This document shows positions 35,926-45,571 of a stretch of DNA of 64,000 bases, piece after piece. Both the position numbers and the translations under genes were made by a program. Source of the DNA: an uncultured Balneola sp. Lineage in GTDB: Bacteria; Bacteroidota; Rhodothermia; Balneolales; Balneolaceae. Positions within the stretch are counted from its first letter, which is position 1. The number at the start of each line of letters is the position of its first letter. Below the pieces are notes generated by a model. It saw only the letters and a list, made by a program, of their open reading frames with translations. It did not search any database and was not told the DNA's origin. The stretch lies in NCBI GenBank assembly GCA_902529365.1, contig CABZWK010000003.1:62001-126000 (forward strand). Direction: 5' to 3'.

Positions 35926-36918
35926 TCAAGACAGGCAGCCGTTAGGTTCTTCGGCTTCCGCTTTTTTGATCCACTCTTTATTTCGTTCTTTAAAATCTTC
36001 ATCAAAGTAATTATACCACTTTCTAAAGGGTTGAAAAGCTTGACCTGGATCAAACGGCCTTCGATATTCACTTTTTTTACATTCCTCACTACAGCAACCC
36101 TTCATCAATTGTGCTCCCTCTTCAGTACAAATAAACAACTTATTGCACTCCATATTAGCACAATTAACATAACTATCGGCTGGCTTCCCCGTAATTTCAC
36201 AATGGGCAATCGGAGCTAAATCATTAGGATTGACCGGCACTACAAGTCGATCATCAAAGACAAAACACTTCCCTTTGAAATGTACTCCTCCTTCTTTGTA
36301 CGCATAGTTTAAAATTCCACCATGCAACTGATTGACATCCTCCCAGCCTTCTTTTTTCATAAGTACCGAAAACTTCTCACAACGAATACCCCCAGTACAA
36401 TACATAAGTACTTTTTTATCCTTTGGTATATCCGCTGTTTTTAACCAATCTGGAAATTCATAAAAATTTTTAACATTGGGTTTTATTGCTCTTTTAAAGT
36501 GACCTACTTTAGATTCGTAGTTATTCCGCACATCTATGATCACATGCTCTTCATCGGATTCTAGAACTTCACGCCATTCATGTGGTTTTAGGTGCCTACC
36601 TCCCTCTTTAGGGTTCATCCCATCGACATGTAAGGAGACGATTTCCTTTCTCACTTTACAAATCAACTTTGCAAATGGTACCTCATCATAGGATTCCTGC
36701 TTAAATTCCGTTTGATCAAAACCAGGTAGAGCCCATACATACTGTTTATATGCTTCTATTTGTTCGGAGCTCCCGGAGGCGGTACCATTAAGGCCTTCTT
36801 CTGAAATATAAATACGACCTTTAAGGCCTAATTCTTTACATTTAGTCCTGTGTGCCTTGCAAAACTCTTCGGGCGACACAATTTCATGAAAATGGTAATA
36901 GAGTATAACTTCGTACAT
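35926..36918 (-). CDS. trhO: tRNA uridine(34) hydroxylase TrhO (rhodanese domain, YceA)
   Basis: Oxygen-dependent 5-hydroxylation of the wobble uridine. The protein has the N-terminal UPF0176 domain (IYISEEGLNGTASG), a rhodanese domain with the active-site loop YCTGGIRCEKFS (cysteine at about residue 174), and the C-terminal cysteine-rich tail (CANMECNKLFICTEEG, CCSEECKKSEYR) likely to bind zinc. I start it at 36918 (MYEVILYYHFHEI), where family members usually begin; the frame is also open to an ATG at 36963. It is divergent from the secreted metalloprotease gene. Confidence 0.88.
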   Translation of the reverse strand: MYEVILYYHFHEIVSPEEFCKAHRTKCKELGLKGRIYISEEGLNGTASGSSEQIEAYKQYVWALPGFDQTEFKQESYDEVPFAKLICKVRKEIVSLHVDGMNPKEGGRHLKPHEWREVLESDEEHVIIDVRNNYESKVGHFKRAIKPNVKNFYEFPDWLKTADIPKDKKVLMYCTGGIRCEKFSVLMKKEGWEDVNQLHGGILNYAYKEGGVHFKGKCFVFDDRLVVPVNPNDLAPIAHCEITGKPADSYVNCANMECNKLFICTEEGAQLMKGCCSEECKKSEYRRPFDPGQAFQPFRKWYNYFDEDFKERNKEWIKKAEAEEPNGCLS

Positions 36919-36984
36919 AGTTTGTAACTTAGATAATTCCTTTATAGACATTAAGATAACCATAATTTAGAAGGAAGTACCACG

Positions 36985-38757
36985 TTGGGACACAGTAAGA
37001 CCCACACTTTTTTTATTTGTCCGCTTTCCCTTTTTTATCTTATAGGATTCGTTGGATTTAGTGTACCCATCGCTGCCCAGACTATAACAGAATCTGTCTC
37101 ACCCATCGAGTCCTCTAACATCACAGTATCATCTAAATTAAGTCCAACGGAGGCGTTCACCAAATGTCTAACCCCTTTTCTTAAAGACGATTCATTAGCA
37201 ATGGAACGCTTTGGCCATCTAATTCATCAAGGACCAACCCTTATGGCTACTTCAAAACTCCTAAATGAGCGTCAACAATACCTCTCTGAATCTGGGAAAT
37301 TTACCATTCATTATGTTATTGAGGGTATTGACGCAGTACCCAATGAAGATGCGAATGCCAATGGGATTCCTGATTTTGTCGAATGGACGGCTGAAGCTGC
37401 GGATTCCTCCTATCAACTCCAAATCCATAAATTAGGGTATCCAAATCCTATTCCAATCGGAACTAGCTACGATATTTATCTAAAAGATTTGTCATCCTAT
37501 GGGGCTTATGGGCTCACCAACACGTCGAGAAGCGGTATTTTTGCCTGCGGAATTAATTCGACGAGTACCTGTATCTATAGCGAAAATGATTTTGTTGGGT
37601 ACCCAGCAAACGATCATCCAGAAAATCAGGCGAAAGGAGCTCTTCAGGTCACCATTGCCCATGAATTCAAGCATGCTATTCAATACATACAAAATAATTG
37701 GCAAGGTGAAACAGACCAATGGGCCGAAATGGACGCAACGCTCATGGAGGAAGTGGTTTTTGATAATGTGAATGATTATTACAACTATATCGATGATTTT
37801 TCAACTGATCTTTTTACACAAGCGCATATAAGTTTGATTCCAGGTTCCTATGAAGACGTTAGCTTTGCTCTTTATTTCCATAAAACAATTGGTGCTGATT
37901 TCTGGCCTTTATCTTGGGAATTAATTGCTGAGCACCCACAGATTACTTTCCTCCAGGCCACGAAACAAGTCCTAAAAACAAAAAATAGATCATGGAAATC
38001 CACATTATTGCAGGCTTATGCATTCCACTATGCCTCAGGATATAACTCCATATATCCCTCATTTGGTTTCGAAGAAAGTGCCTTTTATCCTGATCCTTTT
38101 ATTACCAATACCTTAACCGAGTTTGCAATTGATTTGGGTTCATCAGTACCTGATCCCATACTAGATTCTCAAGTAGAAGGGAAAATCACAGGTGATTTAA
38201 GCCGAATGTCTAGCCGATATTACGAGGTCATTGTTGATGATGTCCCTGGGAGTTTTGTTCGCATTCATTCTATAGTTGATGAGGCGGCCATAACCGTCGG
38301 TGTACTTACCTATCTGAATGATGGAACTCCCTTATATCAACAATTAAATAACGAATCGACCGTTGGTTCATGGATTGAATACCGACTCAATAATAACTGG
38401 GAAGATGTACAAAAACTAGGGATTATCGTGACTAATACCAATGAACAGGTAAATGGATATTTTGAACTTGTGCTTAGTGACTATACACTGGTAGAGGATA
38501 TTGTAGTTCAGCAGAATTATCCCAATCCCGCCTCCGATCGAACTACCATCGAACTCATGCTACCAAGCAGAACCGACCTGAGCATCGATATATTTGATCT
38601 ATTAGGTCGCCATACCTTGACCGTGTTTAGGGGTCGCGCTAATGCGGGATTGCAGCAATTCTCCATTAACCTTAGCAATTTATCATCAGGCACTTATATA
38701 TATAGAATTAGCGCAGCTAATCAAGTTTCTTCTAAATTGATGACCGTGATTCGATGA
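36985..38757 (+). CDS. secreted MXAN_6640-type putative metalloprotease with T9SS sorting domain
   Basis: A 590-residue exported protein. A signal peptide (FFICPLSLFYLIGFVGFSV, ending near AAQ) is followed by the family region FTIHYVIEGIDAVPNEDANA, a calcium-like loop DANANGIPDFVEW, and the zinc motif H226-E-F-K-H230 in TIAHEFKHAIQY with downstream WAEMDATLMEE. The C-terminal 85 residues are a T9SS type A sorting domain (QQNYPNPASDRTTIEL ... LSSGTYIYRISA), so it is sent to the cell surface or medium through the PorX-controlled system. An in-frame TAA lies 13 codons upstream and no ATG fits, so TTG at 36985 must be the start. Confidence 0.82.
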   Translation: MGHSKTHTFFICPLSLFYLIGFVGFSVPIAAQTITESVSPIESSNITVSSKLSPTEAFTKCLTPFLKDDSLAMERFGHLIHQGPTLMATSKLLNERQQYLSESGKFTIHYVIEGIDAVPNEDANANGIPDFVEWTAEAADSSYQLQIHKLGYPNPIPIGTSYDIYLKDLSSYGAYGLTNTSRSGIFACGINSTSTCIYSENDFVGYPANDHPENQAKGALQVTIAHEFKHAIQYIQNNWQGETDQWAEMDATLMEEVVFDNVNDYYNYIDDFSTDLFTQAHISLIPGSYEDVSFALYFHKTIGADFWPLSWELIAEHPQITFLQATKQVLKTKNRSWKSTLLQAYAFHYASGYNSIYPSFGFEESAFYPDPFITNTLTEFAIDLGSSVPDPILDSQVEGKITGDLSRMSSRYYEVIVDDVPGSFVRIHSIVDEAAITVGVLTYLNDGTPLYQQLNNESTVGSWIEYRLNNNWEDVQKLGIIVTNTNEQVNGYFELVLSDYTLVEDIVVQQNYPNPASDRTTIELMLPSRTDLSIDIFDLLGRHTLTVFRGRANAGLQQFSINLSNLSSGTYIYRISAANQVSSKLMTVIR

Positions 38758-38905
38758 ATTGAGGTGGTATCATGGCCTTTTTTAAGGGCTTTGTTTCATT
38801 TTTAAATTAAATAAAGTATAATTCTAGTACTACCATCTAGTTGTATAACAATCGTATCATCGTAAATATCATTAAACGATGAATCAAGAATAAACTTGCA
38901 CTACT

Positions 38906-39190
38906 ATGAACAAGGCACGCCTGGTCAATGAATTAAGTACGCAACTATCGCTCACAAAAAATGAAACAGAAGAACGATTAGTTCATCTTATTGATCTAAT
39001 GTGTCAGGAATTAAAGCAGCAAAATACCATCCAAATTCCTGGCTTAGGGCAATTCGAAACTCGTGAACGAGCATCCTACGTTGCTTATAATCCGCATTAC
39101 AAGAAAAAAATGCGTATACCATCAAAAGTGGTTATACAATTTACTCCTACCAAAGCTGTTAAGGATGAGTTAAAGGGAGCAGGATTATGA
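38906..39190 (+). CDS. HU/IHF family DNA-binding protein
   Basis: A 94-residue protein of HU size and plan: helix-turn-helix pair (ARLVNELSTQLSLTKNETEERL), beta-arm start IQIPGLGQFETRERA, and YNPHYKKKMRIPSKVVIQFTPT as arm and return strand. It bends and compacts DNA as a dimer. An inverted repeat CATCGT/ACGATG (38858-38863 and 38876-38881) lies just upstream and could be regulatory. The stop overlaps the start of the next gene (ATGA at 39187), so the two HU proteins are made together, possibly as heterodimer partners. Confidence 0.88.
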   Translation: MNKARLVNELSTQLSLTKNETEERLVHLIDLMCQELKQQNTIQIPGLGQFETRERASYVAYNPHYKKKMRIPSKVVIQFTPTKAVKDELKGAGL

Positions 39191-40785
39191 GTATAAAAAG
39201 AAATAGAAGCGAATTCATTGAGTTATTCTCTCTAAAAGCCGGGATTAGTAATACCGAGGCTAAATTATTTATTCATGCCTTATCCGAAACAGTTACTGAA
39301 GTGGCGATTAGTGAGGGTAAATCATCTATTTCTGGCTTTGGTCGATTTACTATTAAAGAGGTAGCTGATCGAGAAGGAACTCAGCCAGGTACAGGCGAAA
39401 GAATTATTATTCCAGCTCACAAGCGAATATACTTTACTCCATATAAAAGGCTGGCCGATTTGGTTAATAACAACAATATTACCAATAAAAATGAAAATTT
39501 AAATGACAAACCAAGAAATAGTATAGATACTGCCACGCTTTTAAGTACAAGTGACAAGTTGCAAATATCTGATGAGCTTAATCAAATTCCAATTTCAAAC
39601 GAATCAAACATACTTATAAATAAAGAGATGGAAAAAAATAATGACTCTTTTTCTGAGGATCTAGACGGAATAAAATCTCAGGAAAAAGCTAAAACAGTTG
39701 AATTTAAAATACCTAAGCTTTCCACGACACCAGCAAATGATCCTGAAACAAATGATGTGCAATTAGAGAACTCAGAAACAACCGCTTTATTGGATGAATT
39801 AGAATTATTAATTCTGCAAAAGAAGAAACATATGATGAGTAGTTCCTTAGATATTCGGGTTGATGATGAAGACTTTACCGAACAAAATGCACCAAATCAG
39901 GAAGAAGAAAAAGAGAATGTATTCCCAAATAATATCATCTCGGTAGATCGTACATCTGCTATTGATCCTAAACCTCCACAAATTACAAAAGAAAGTACCC
40001 TTCACAATATTGAAAGCTCAATTAATCCGAAAAAATATATACCTGTCGAAGAGGATTTACTTAAAGATTTTATAGGGTCAATGGATGAACTCAAAACAGC
40101 CATAAAAAACATTAGTGCAAAATCAGACCGAATAAAACCTACATCGAATGATACAATTAGCATTGATAAAAAAATATTTATCTCAAGTAGTTTAATAACA
40201 ATCTTTGTGATCTTTATAATTGGATTATTGATTGGGTCCACAGTGGACCGATTCTTTGGACGAGGATCCACAGATAGTATGAGTACTTCAAGTCAACAAT
40301 CAATTCAAACTAAGTTAACTGGTAATACTCAAGAGCAAACCATCCAAACCAATACTATTGATCGTACTGAATTAACTCTTGATGCCACACAAAGTACCAA
40401 TAGGTCAAACACCAACACATCGAAAAACTTGAGTAATATTACAGCATCTAGTTCCACATCATCAAGACTCTCTACAACAAGAAGTGTACGTTTCAGGAGT
40501 GAAATCGGACTCTATAATATGGCTAAAGAAATATATGGCAACCCACGACTCTGGGTGCTACTATTTGAGGAAAATTTTAGCACCAATCAAAACCCTGATG
40601 ACATTGCAGAGGGAACTCCATTAACCATCCCTGATGTGGCTGCACCAGGTTCATTCAGTGAACTTGAAAAAGAACGACTGCGTATTGCCCTACTACATGT
40701 AGCCCAAGCTTATGAAAATGCTGGTAAAAGAGACTTAGCGCAAAGCTACCGTAGTGCCTCGGTGTATTATCCAAACGCCATGTAA
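39187..40785 (+). CDS. membrane-tethered HU-domain protein with periplasmic LysM-like domain
   Basis: A 532-residue protein. Residues 1-95 are an HU-like domain (SISGFGRFTIKEVADREG, then AHKRIYFTPYKRLADLV). Residues 96-325 are an acidic, Asn/Ser-rich, probably disordered linker. One membrane helix lies at about 330-352 (SSLITIFVIFIIGLLIGSTV). A Ser/Thr-rich spacer follows, then a LysM-like module (MAKEIYGNPRLWVLLFEENF ... GTPLTIPD, about 433-480) and two C-terminal helices. The topology puts the DNA-binding domain in the cytoplasm and the LysM-like part in the periplasm, as if to link chromosome and cell wall. HU fusions with envelope domains are known in Bacteroidota (HU-SPOR types); this combination I do not recognise. 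Function is inferred. Confidence 0.75.
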   Translation: MSIKRNRSEFIELFSLKAGISNTEAKLFIHALSETVTEVAISEGKSSISGFGRFTIKEVADREGTQPGTGERIIIPAHKRIYFTPYKRLADLVNNNNITNKNENLNDKPRNSIDTATLLSTSDKLQISDELNQIPISNESNILINKEMEKNNDSFSEDLDGIKSQEKAKTVEFKIPKLSTTPANDPETNDVQLENSETTALLDELELLILQKKKHMMSSSLDIRVDDEDFTEQNAPNQEEEKENVFPNNIISVDRTSAIDPKPPQITKESTLHNIESSINPKKYIPVEEDLLKDFIGSMDELKTAIKNISAKSDRIKPTSNDTISIDKKIFISSSLITIFVIFIIGLLIGSTVDRFFGRGSTDSMSTSSQQSIQTKLTGNTQEQTIQTNTIDRTELTLDATQSTNRSNTNTSKNLSNITASSSTSSRLSTTRSVRFRSEIGLYNMAKEIYGNPRLWVLLFEENFSTNQNPDDIAEGTPLTIPDVAAPGSFSELEKERLRIALLHVAQAYENAGKRDLAQSYRSASVYYPNAM

Positions 40786-40803
40786 TAACTGGATCGAGTA
40801 CAA

Positions 40804-42015
40804 TTAGCTCAGCAAATCTAAGGCTATATAATCGGCTAATCGTATACCTTCTCGAGTAAGGCTAAAACACTCACCATCCTGGCTTATTTTTCCATCATTA
40901 ACCAAGTTCTCTAATCGATTTTGTTGTTTCGCGTTGCACTCATAGTTATACCGCTCAGATAATACTCCACGATCGAATCCCCGACTGGTTCGCAGTCCAA
41001 GCCATATATATTCTTCCGCCAAACTAAGCTCGCTAGTTGATTCAACAAGACTGTACAATCTCTGTTGGTATTCATTTTTCTTATGAATATATCCCATAAG
41101 GTCTTTAGGGTTAGACCATCGCAACGCTGTTGCTTGTTCAGATGATAAACCCCTAAAAAACCCCACATCATAGCCCATTAATTTCTCTTTCTCAATGGGT
41201 GATTTTGGCCACCAAAAGGAATGTGATCCTGGTCCAAGGCCTAAATAATTTCCATGACTCCAATATATTTGGTTATGCTTCGCCTGAAATCCCGCTTTTG
41301 CAAAACTACTCACTTCGTATCGCTCGAGACCATAATTCACCAGAAATGTAGCCAACAGATCCATTTGATCAGCCACCTCATCATCATCTGCTGGCTTTAT
41401 CCTTCCTAGCTCAACTTGCTTTGCTAAACGAGTGTTATGCTCGATAGTAAGGGCATATGCTGAAATATGGGGAGGATTAAATACCATGAGTTGATCAATA
41501 TCCTCTTGTAACTCGGTACTCGTTTGATCGGGTTGGCCATAAATCAGATCAACGGTATAGTTTTCAAACGATGATGTCACAATATCTTGTAATGCCTGCA
41601 AGGCTTGAGTTCGATCGTGCGCCCGATTCATAAATATCAGACTTTTCTCAGAAAAACTCTGAACACCCATACTTATACGATCAAATCCGACATCCTTTAA
41701 GGCCTCAAGATAATCAGAAGTCACATTATCGGGATTCATTTCAATGGTCAGTTCATCCAGTTCCAAGCTAAATACCCGTTCCAATTCGGATATAATACGC
41801 CCTAATTGATCTGCACTTAACAATGAAGGCGTACCTCCACCAAAATATACGCTTCTAACCACTTCCTTTGTAAACACCTGTCCTTCAAGAGCAGCAATTT
41901 CTGCTATTAAGGCCAGAACAAAGTTTTCCTTCTGATCCGATTTAGTAACAAAATAGAAATCACAATACGAACAGGCTTGCTTACAAAATGGGATATGAAC
42001 ATAAATCCCGCTCAA
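40804..42015 (-). CDS. hemW: radical SAM heme chaperone HemW
   Basis: A 403-residue protein formerly annotated as oxygen-independent coproporphyrinogen oxidase. The radical SAM cluster motif is C11-x3-C15-x2-C18 (PFCKQACSYCDF), followed by GGGTPSLL, and the HemW-typical HNQIYWSHGNYLGLGPGSHSF region; the fourth cysteine of true HemN is missing. The start is a TTG that overlaps the stop of the carbonic anhydrase-like gene (TTGA at 42012-42015), so translation is coupled and no ATG is used. Confidence 0.88.
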   Translation of the reverse strand: MSGIYVHIPFCKQACSYCDFYFVTKSDQKENFVLALIAEIAALEGQVFTKEVVRSVYFGGGTPSLLSADQLGRIISELERVFSLELDELTIEMNPDNVTSDYLEALKDVGFDRISMGVQSFSEKSLIFMNRAHDRTQALQALQDIVTSSFENYTVDLIYGQPDQTSTELQEDIDQLMVFNPPHISAYALTIEHNTRLAKQVELGRIKPADDDEVADQMDLLATFLVNYGLERYEVSSFAKAGFQAKHNQIYWSHGNYLGLGPGSHSFWWPKSPIEKEKLMGYDVGFFRGLSSEQATALRWSNPKDLMGYIHKKNEYQQRLYSLVESTSELSLAEEYIWLGLRTSRGFDRGVLSERYNYECNAKQQNRLENLVNDGKISQDGECFSLTREGIRLADYIALDLLS

Positions 42016-42560
42016 AGGTCGCGGCGATAGAATGGATTTTCCGAATATGAATGCTCTCCCCTATACACGCGGCTATATCGGACATAATTTCGGGCATAAT
42101 CACCAATAGATGCCCGCTCTTGCTCACTCAATTTACGCACCTTTTTTGCAGGTGAGCCCATATACAAATAACCCCCTTCCAACACCTTGTCCGGAGGAAC
42201 CAAGGTACCTGCCGCGACTATAACATCCGATTCCACCACACAACTATCGAGCAAGGTGGCATTCATTCCCACTAATACTCGACTTTGGATCGTGCACCCA
42301 TGAACCACCGCTCCGTGACCAATGGTTACCTCGTCGGCAATTTGCGTTGGACCAGTTTGGTTCATTACATGAATACACACATTATCCTGAATATTCGAAC
42401 GATTCCCAATTCGAATCTTATTTACATCACCCCGAATGGTAACATTAAACCACACGCTCGACATCTCTCCTATATGAACATCACCAATGATGTCAGCGCT
42501 ATGGGCAATAAAGGCTGTAGGATTAATAATCGGCTCAACACCTAAAAATGGTTGTATCAT
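42012..42560 (-). CDS. gamma carbonic anhydrase family protein
   Basis: A 182-residue left-handed beta-helix protein built of hexapeptide repeats (for example ADIIGDVHIGEMSSVWFNVTI). The metal ligands of the gamma class are all present: H64, H82 and H87 (IGHGAVVHG), with R43, D45 and Q58 in the expected catalytic places. It lacks the acidic loop of archaeal Cam, so it belongs to the CamH/YrdA-like branch, whose activity is often unproven. It is translationally coupled to hemW. Confidence 0.88.
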   Translation of the reverse strand: MIQPFLGVEPIINPTAFIAHSADIIGDVHIGEMSSVWFNVTIRGDVNKIRIGNRSNIQDNVCIHVMNQTGPTQIADEVTIGHGAVVHGCTIQSRVLVGMNATLLDSCVVESDVIVAAGTLVPPDKVLEGGYLYMGSPAKKVRKLSEQERASIGDYARNYVRYSRVYRGEHSYSENPFYRRDL

Positions 42561-42610
42561 CGAGTTTTATCGGATTAATATGACCAGAAGTGGATAAAAA
42601 GCCTAAAACC

Positions 42611-43228
42611 TTAATCCAATTCCCGATCAATTAAGACTTTAAATCCCATGTAGGTCTGGGGATTGTTTTCTACTTTTATCCCATTGATGTAAAATGTAGG
42701 TGTTGCATTTACGCCCATCCGAACCCCCTCTTTACGCTGCTCCATCACAATTTGATTCATTTCAGCAGAATTCATATCGGCGGTAAATACTTCGGTATCT
42801 AAACCAATTTCCTCAGCGTAGCCGATAAATAAGCGTTCGGCATTGCCTTTGGACCAGACTTCTTGTCCTTCAAATATTTTATCGTGCATTTCCTTGTACT
42901 TACCCTGTTTTCTAGCTGCTTCTGCAGAACGAGAGGCAACATGGGCGTATGGATGCATGGACAATGGAAAATGTTTCGTAACAATACTTACTTGATCGCT
43001 GTAATCCTCTTTTATTTTTTGTTCAATTGGAACAAAAAACTTACAAGCAGGACACTGATAGTCGCTAAATTTTACAATTTGAACAGGTGCATCTGGATTA
43101 GGGTTAATTTCAGGAGTATATCCAGAAGAAGTGATAATTTGATTGTTACTTTGTTGCGCTTCGGAGGGACTACAAGCCATTATTAATAGGACAACAAAAC
43201 TTAGGATCGAAAGTCGATTAAAAAACAT
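42611..43228 (-). CDS. DsbA/thioredoxin-fold lipoprotein
   Basis: A 205-residue periplasmic thiol oxidoreductase. The N-terminus is a lipoprotein signal (helix then LIMAC, lipidated C19), followed by a short linker and a DsbA-type thioredoxin fold with the redox pair C59-P-A-C62 (FSDYQCPACKFF) and the cis-proline region GVNATPTFYINGIKV. It resembles the single-domain DsbA/BdbD-like proteins with a helical insert. A partner DsbB/VKOR is not in the window. Gene spacing of 24 bases to the desulfurase gene suggests co-transcription from the latter. Confidence 0.85.
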   Translation of the reverse strand: MFFNRLSILSFVVLLIMACSPSEAQQSNNQIITSSGYTPEINPNPDAPVQIVKFSDYQCPACKFFVPIEQKIKEDYSDQVSIVTKHFPLSMHPYAHVASRSAEAARKQGKYKEMHDKIFEGQEVWSKGNAERLFIGYAEEIGLDTEVFTADMNSAEMNQIVMEQRKEGVRMGVNATPTFYINGIKVENNPQTYMGFKVLIDRELD

Positions 43229-43252
43229 AATGGAATTACATTTAAATGAACA

Positions 43253-44413
43253 TTAAAAAATTGAAATATGAGAATAATGTCGTTCTATAATAGTACGAAT
43301 TTTCTCAATAATATGAGGTACTTCCTCAACATTATGGCCCTTACCAAAAGAAATACGAACAAATTCTCTAGCCTCTTGCTCGCTTCTACCTAAAGCTTTC
43401 ATACTAATATTAGGTTCATCCGTTCCAGATTGACAGGCACTTCCTGTGGATATACCCACACCCGCCTGATCGCACTCGAGCATTAAAAATTGCCCTTCCA
43501 TACCAGGAAAACGAAGCCCTAAAATGAACGGACTTTGATGGGCTGAGCCCTTAGCTCCCTCAATTATTGGAGGGTTTAGCATACCACCCAACGCCTCCAG
43601 CCAAACTTCCCTTAGATGTTGTACCCGCACAAATTCGGCCTCCATTTCTTCGATCATTCCTTTAGTGGCAGCGGCAAAAGCGGCAATAGATGGAACGTCC
43701 AATGTACCTGGTCTAAATTTCTTAGAGGTAGAGCTTGGAAAAAATCCGTCCCATTCCGCTTTTGGGTCTAACCATATGGCCCCAATACCCTGAGGTCCGT
43801 AAATTTTATGCGCAGAAATACTTAGCGAATGCACTCCCAATGCCTGTACATCTATAGGTATTTTTCCAAATGCCTGAACAGCATCACAATGCACTTTTAT
43901 ATCCATTTTCCGTGCAATTTCAGCAATTTCTTCTACGGGTTGATGCGTTCCCAACTCGGAATTAACGAGCTGCAAAGCGATTAAAGCCGTTGACTCGGTA
44001 CAACATTCTTTGAGTTGATCAACGCATACTCTTCCATTGTCTAAAAGCGGCATATACTCTACATCCCACCCCTCAGCTACCAGCCTATTCATTACCCGAA
44101 GAACCGAATCATGTTCAATTGGAGAACATAAAATATGATTCTTGCTGGGATCTTGCTGATTTGCCGATTCTAACAATGCATAAATTGCCAAAAAATTTCC
44201 TTCTGTTGCCCCACTTACAAAGTGTAGATGCCGCCCAGATGCTCCTAAAGCTATGGCAATTAATTGCTTAGATGCTGTAACAATCTGTTGAGCTCGAGTG
44301 CCTTCTTCGTGCAAACTACTAGCATTCCCATAATATTCCCTCGCTACCTTAGTATAGGTATTTAAGGCCTGCTCGCTCATGGGTGTGGTTGCTGCGTAAT
44401 CCAAATAGATCAT
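43253..44413 (-). CDS. cysteine desulfurase (NifS/IscS type)
   Basis: A PLP enzyme of 386 residues that takes sulfur from cysteine for Fe-S clusters and thiolated cofactors. The start MIYLDYAATTP is diagnostic; H101 (PIEHDS), D177/Q180 (HCDAVQ), the PLP lysine K203 (SAHKIYGP) and the sulfur-carrying C327 (STGSACQSG) are all present. It is divergent from nadC, whose neighbour nadA encodes an Fe-S enzyme. In Bacillus a nifS-like gene also sits with the nad genes, which suggests this desulfurase may serve NadA. Confidence 0.9.
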   Translation of the reverse strand: MIYLDYAATTPMSEQALNTYTKVAREYYGNASSLHEEGTRAQQIVTASKQLIAIALGASGRHLHFVSGATEGNFLAIYALLESANQQDPSKNHILCSPIEHDSVLRVMNRLVAEGWDVEYMPLLDNGRVCVDQLKECCTESTALIALQLVNSELGTHQPVEEIAEIARKMDIKVHCDAVQAFGKIPIDVQALGVHSLSISAHKIYGPQGIGAIWLDPKAEWDGFFPSSTSKKFRPGTLDVPSIAAFAAATKGMIEEMEAEFVRVQHLREVWLEALGGMLNPPIIEGAKGSAHQSPFILGLRFPGMEGQFLMLECDQAGVGISTGSACQSGTDEPNISMKALGRSEQEAREFVRISFGKGHNVEEVPHIIEKIRTIIERHYSHISIF

Positions 44414-44551
44414 TAGCGCTTATTTTGCTTCAAAGAGACTAAGAAAAGTGTTTTAGTGATGGTATCTGCGTACCTTATACCTGTCTTATAGTGGTTAAAA
44501 CGACCATCAGTAAATTATTAAAAAAGTACCACTCAAACCCACTTAGTTCTT

Positions 44552-45382
44552 ATGAACTCAATAAGCTTAGATCATCTTATTAAAAAAGCCCTGGAAGAAG
44601 ACCTTGGAATGGGTGACTGGTCTAGCCAATGGCTTTTTAATACATCAACCCGAAAAAGTGGTCGCTTCGTGGCCAAGCAGTCAGGAATTTTTGCGGGTAT
44701 GCAGGTAGTGGAGCGGGTATATAACGCATTGGGTGGAGGCATTGAGCTTTCCTGGTTGGTTGAAGATGGTAAGGGTTTTGAAGAAGGGTCGATTCTTGTC
44801 CATGTGAATGGACCGATTGGCATCTTGCTGAGCGGCGAACGGGTCATTTTGAATCTGTTGCAACACCTCTCAGGAATTGCCAGTTCAACTCAGGATCTAG
44901 TTTGGCGCTTAAATGATCCAAGCATCAAAGTCGCCGATACGCGAAAAACTTTGCCAGGTTTGCGAATGATACAAAAATACGCCGTGCGATGTGGTGGTGG
45001 TTTTAATCACCGATTTCGACTAGATGATGGGGTTATGATTAAGGATAATCACATTACGGCGGCTGGAAGTATAGAAAAGGCAGTAGAACTGGTTCGAAAA
45101 CAGCAAGGGCATATGATAAAAATTGAGGTAGAGGTTGAGACGCTAGATCAAGTGCAACAAGCGGTGAATGCCGAAGTGGATGTTATAATGTTGGACAACC
45201 AGACTCCTGATCTAGTAAAAGAACTTCGACAACACATTCCGAGATCGATCATAGTTGAACTATCAGGCGGAATAAACCCTGATAACATAGCTTCCTACAA
45301 AGGCTGCGGGGCAGATGTAATTTCTGTAGGGTGGATTACCCATTCTGTAAAGGCATGTGATATTAGCTTTTACATTGATTAA
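44552..45382 (+). CDS. nadC: nicotinate-nucleotide diphosphorylase (carboxylating), quinolinate phosphoribosyltransferase
   Basis: Converts quinolinate and PRPP to nicotinate mononucleotide in de novo NAD synthesis. The 276 residues carry the N-terminal ALEEDLGMGDWSS motif, the GERVILNLLQHLSGIA helix, the active-site region ADTRKTLPGLRMIQKYAVRC, GGGFNHRFRLDDGVMIKDNH, and the C-terminal ELSGGINPDNI phosphate site. It precedes nadA by 189 bases on the same strand. nadB (aspartate oxidase) is not seen here. Confidence 0.94.
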   Translation: MNSISLDHLIKKALEEDLGMGDWSSQWLFNTSTRKSGRFVAKQSGIFAGMQVVERVYNALGGGIELSWLVEDGKGFEEGSILVHVNGPIGILLSGERVILNLLQHLSGIASSTQDLVWRLNDPSIKVADTRKTLPGLRMIQKYAVRCGGGFNHRFRLDDGVMIKDNHITAAGSIEKAVELVRKQQGHMIKIEVEVETLDQVQQAVNAEVDVIMLDNQTPDLVKELRQHIPRSIIVELSGGINPDNIASYKGCGADVISVGWITHSVKACDISFYID

Positions 45383-45504
45383 AAGTGCCTGAAAGGGAGC
45401 CCTGAAGATGGTTATGGTGGTATAATGTATTATTGATAAAAATGCTATCTTAAGCGTATTCACGTATAATCATAGAGTTCACACACAATCAAAACCGTGA
45501 ATGC

Positions 45505-45525
45505 CGAATCGTTGTAAATGATTCG
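45505..45525. promoter_or_regulatory. inverted repeat upstream of nadA, possible operator
   Basis: CGAATC at 45505-45510 and its exact complement GATTCG at 45520-45525 are separated by 9 bases, about 47 bases before the nadA start. The symmetry and position suit a repressor site, but the arms are only 6 bp and no matching copy is seen before nadC. Confidence 0.25.
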
Positions 45526-45571
45526 ATTAAAGATAACTTCAACTTAGCTTAAACCGATTATTTTTTGTTCT

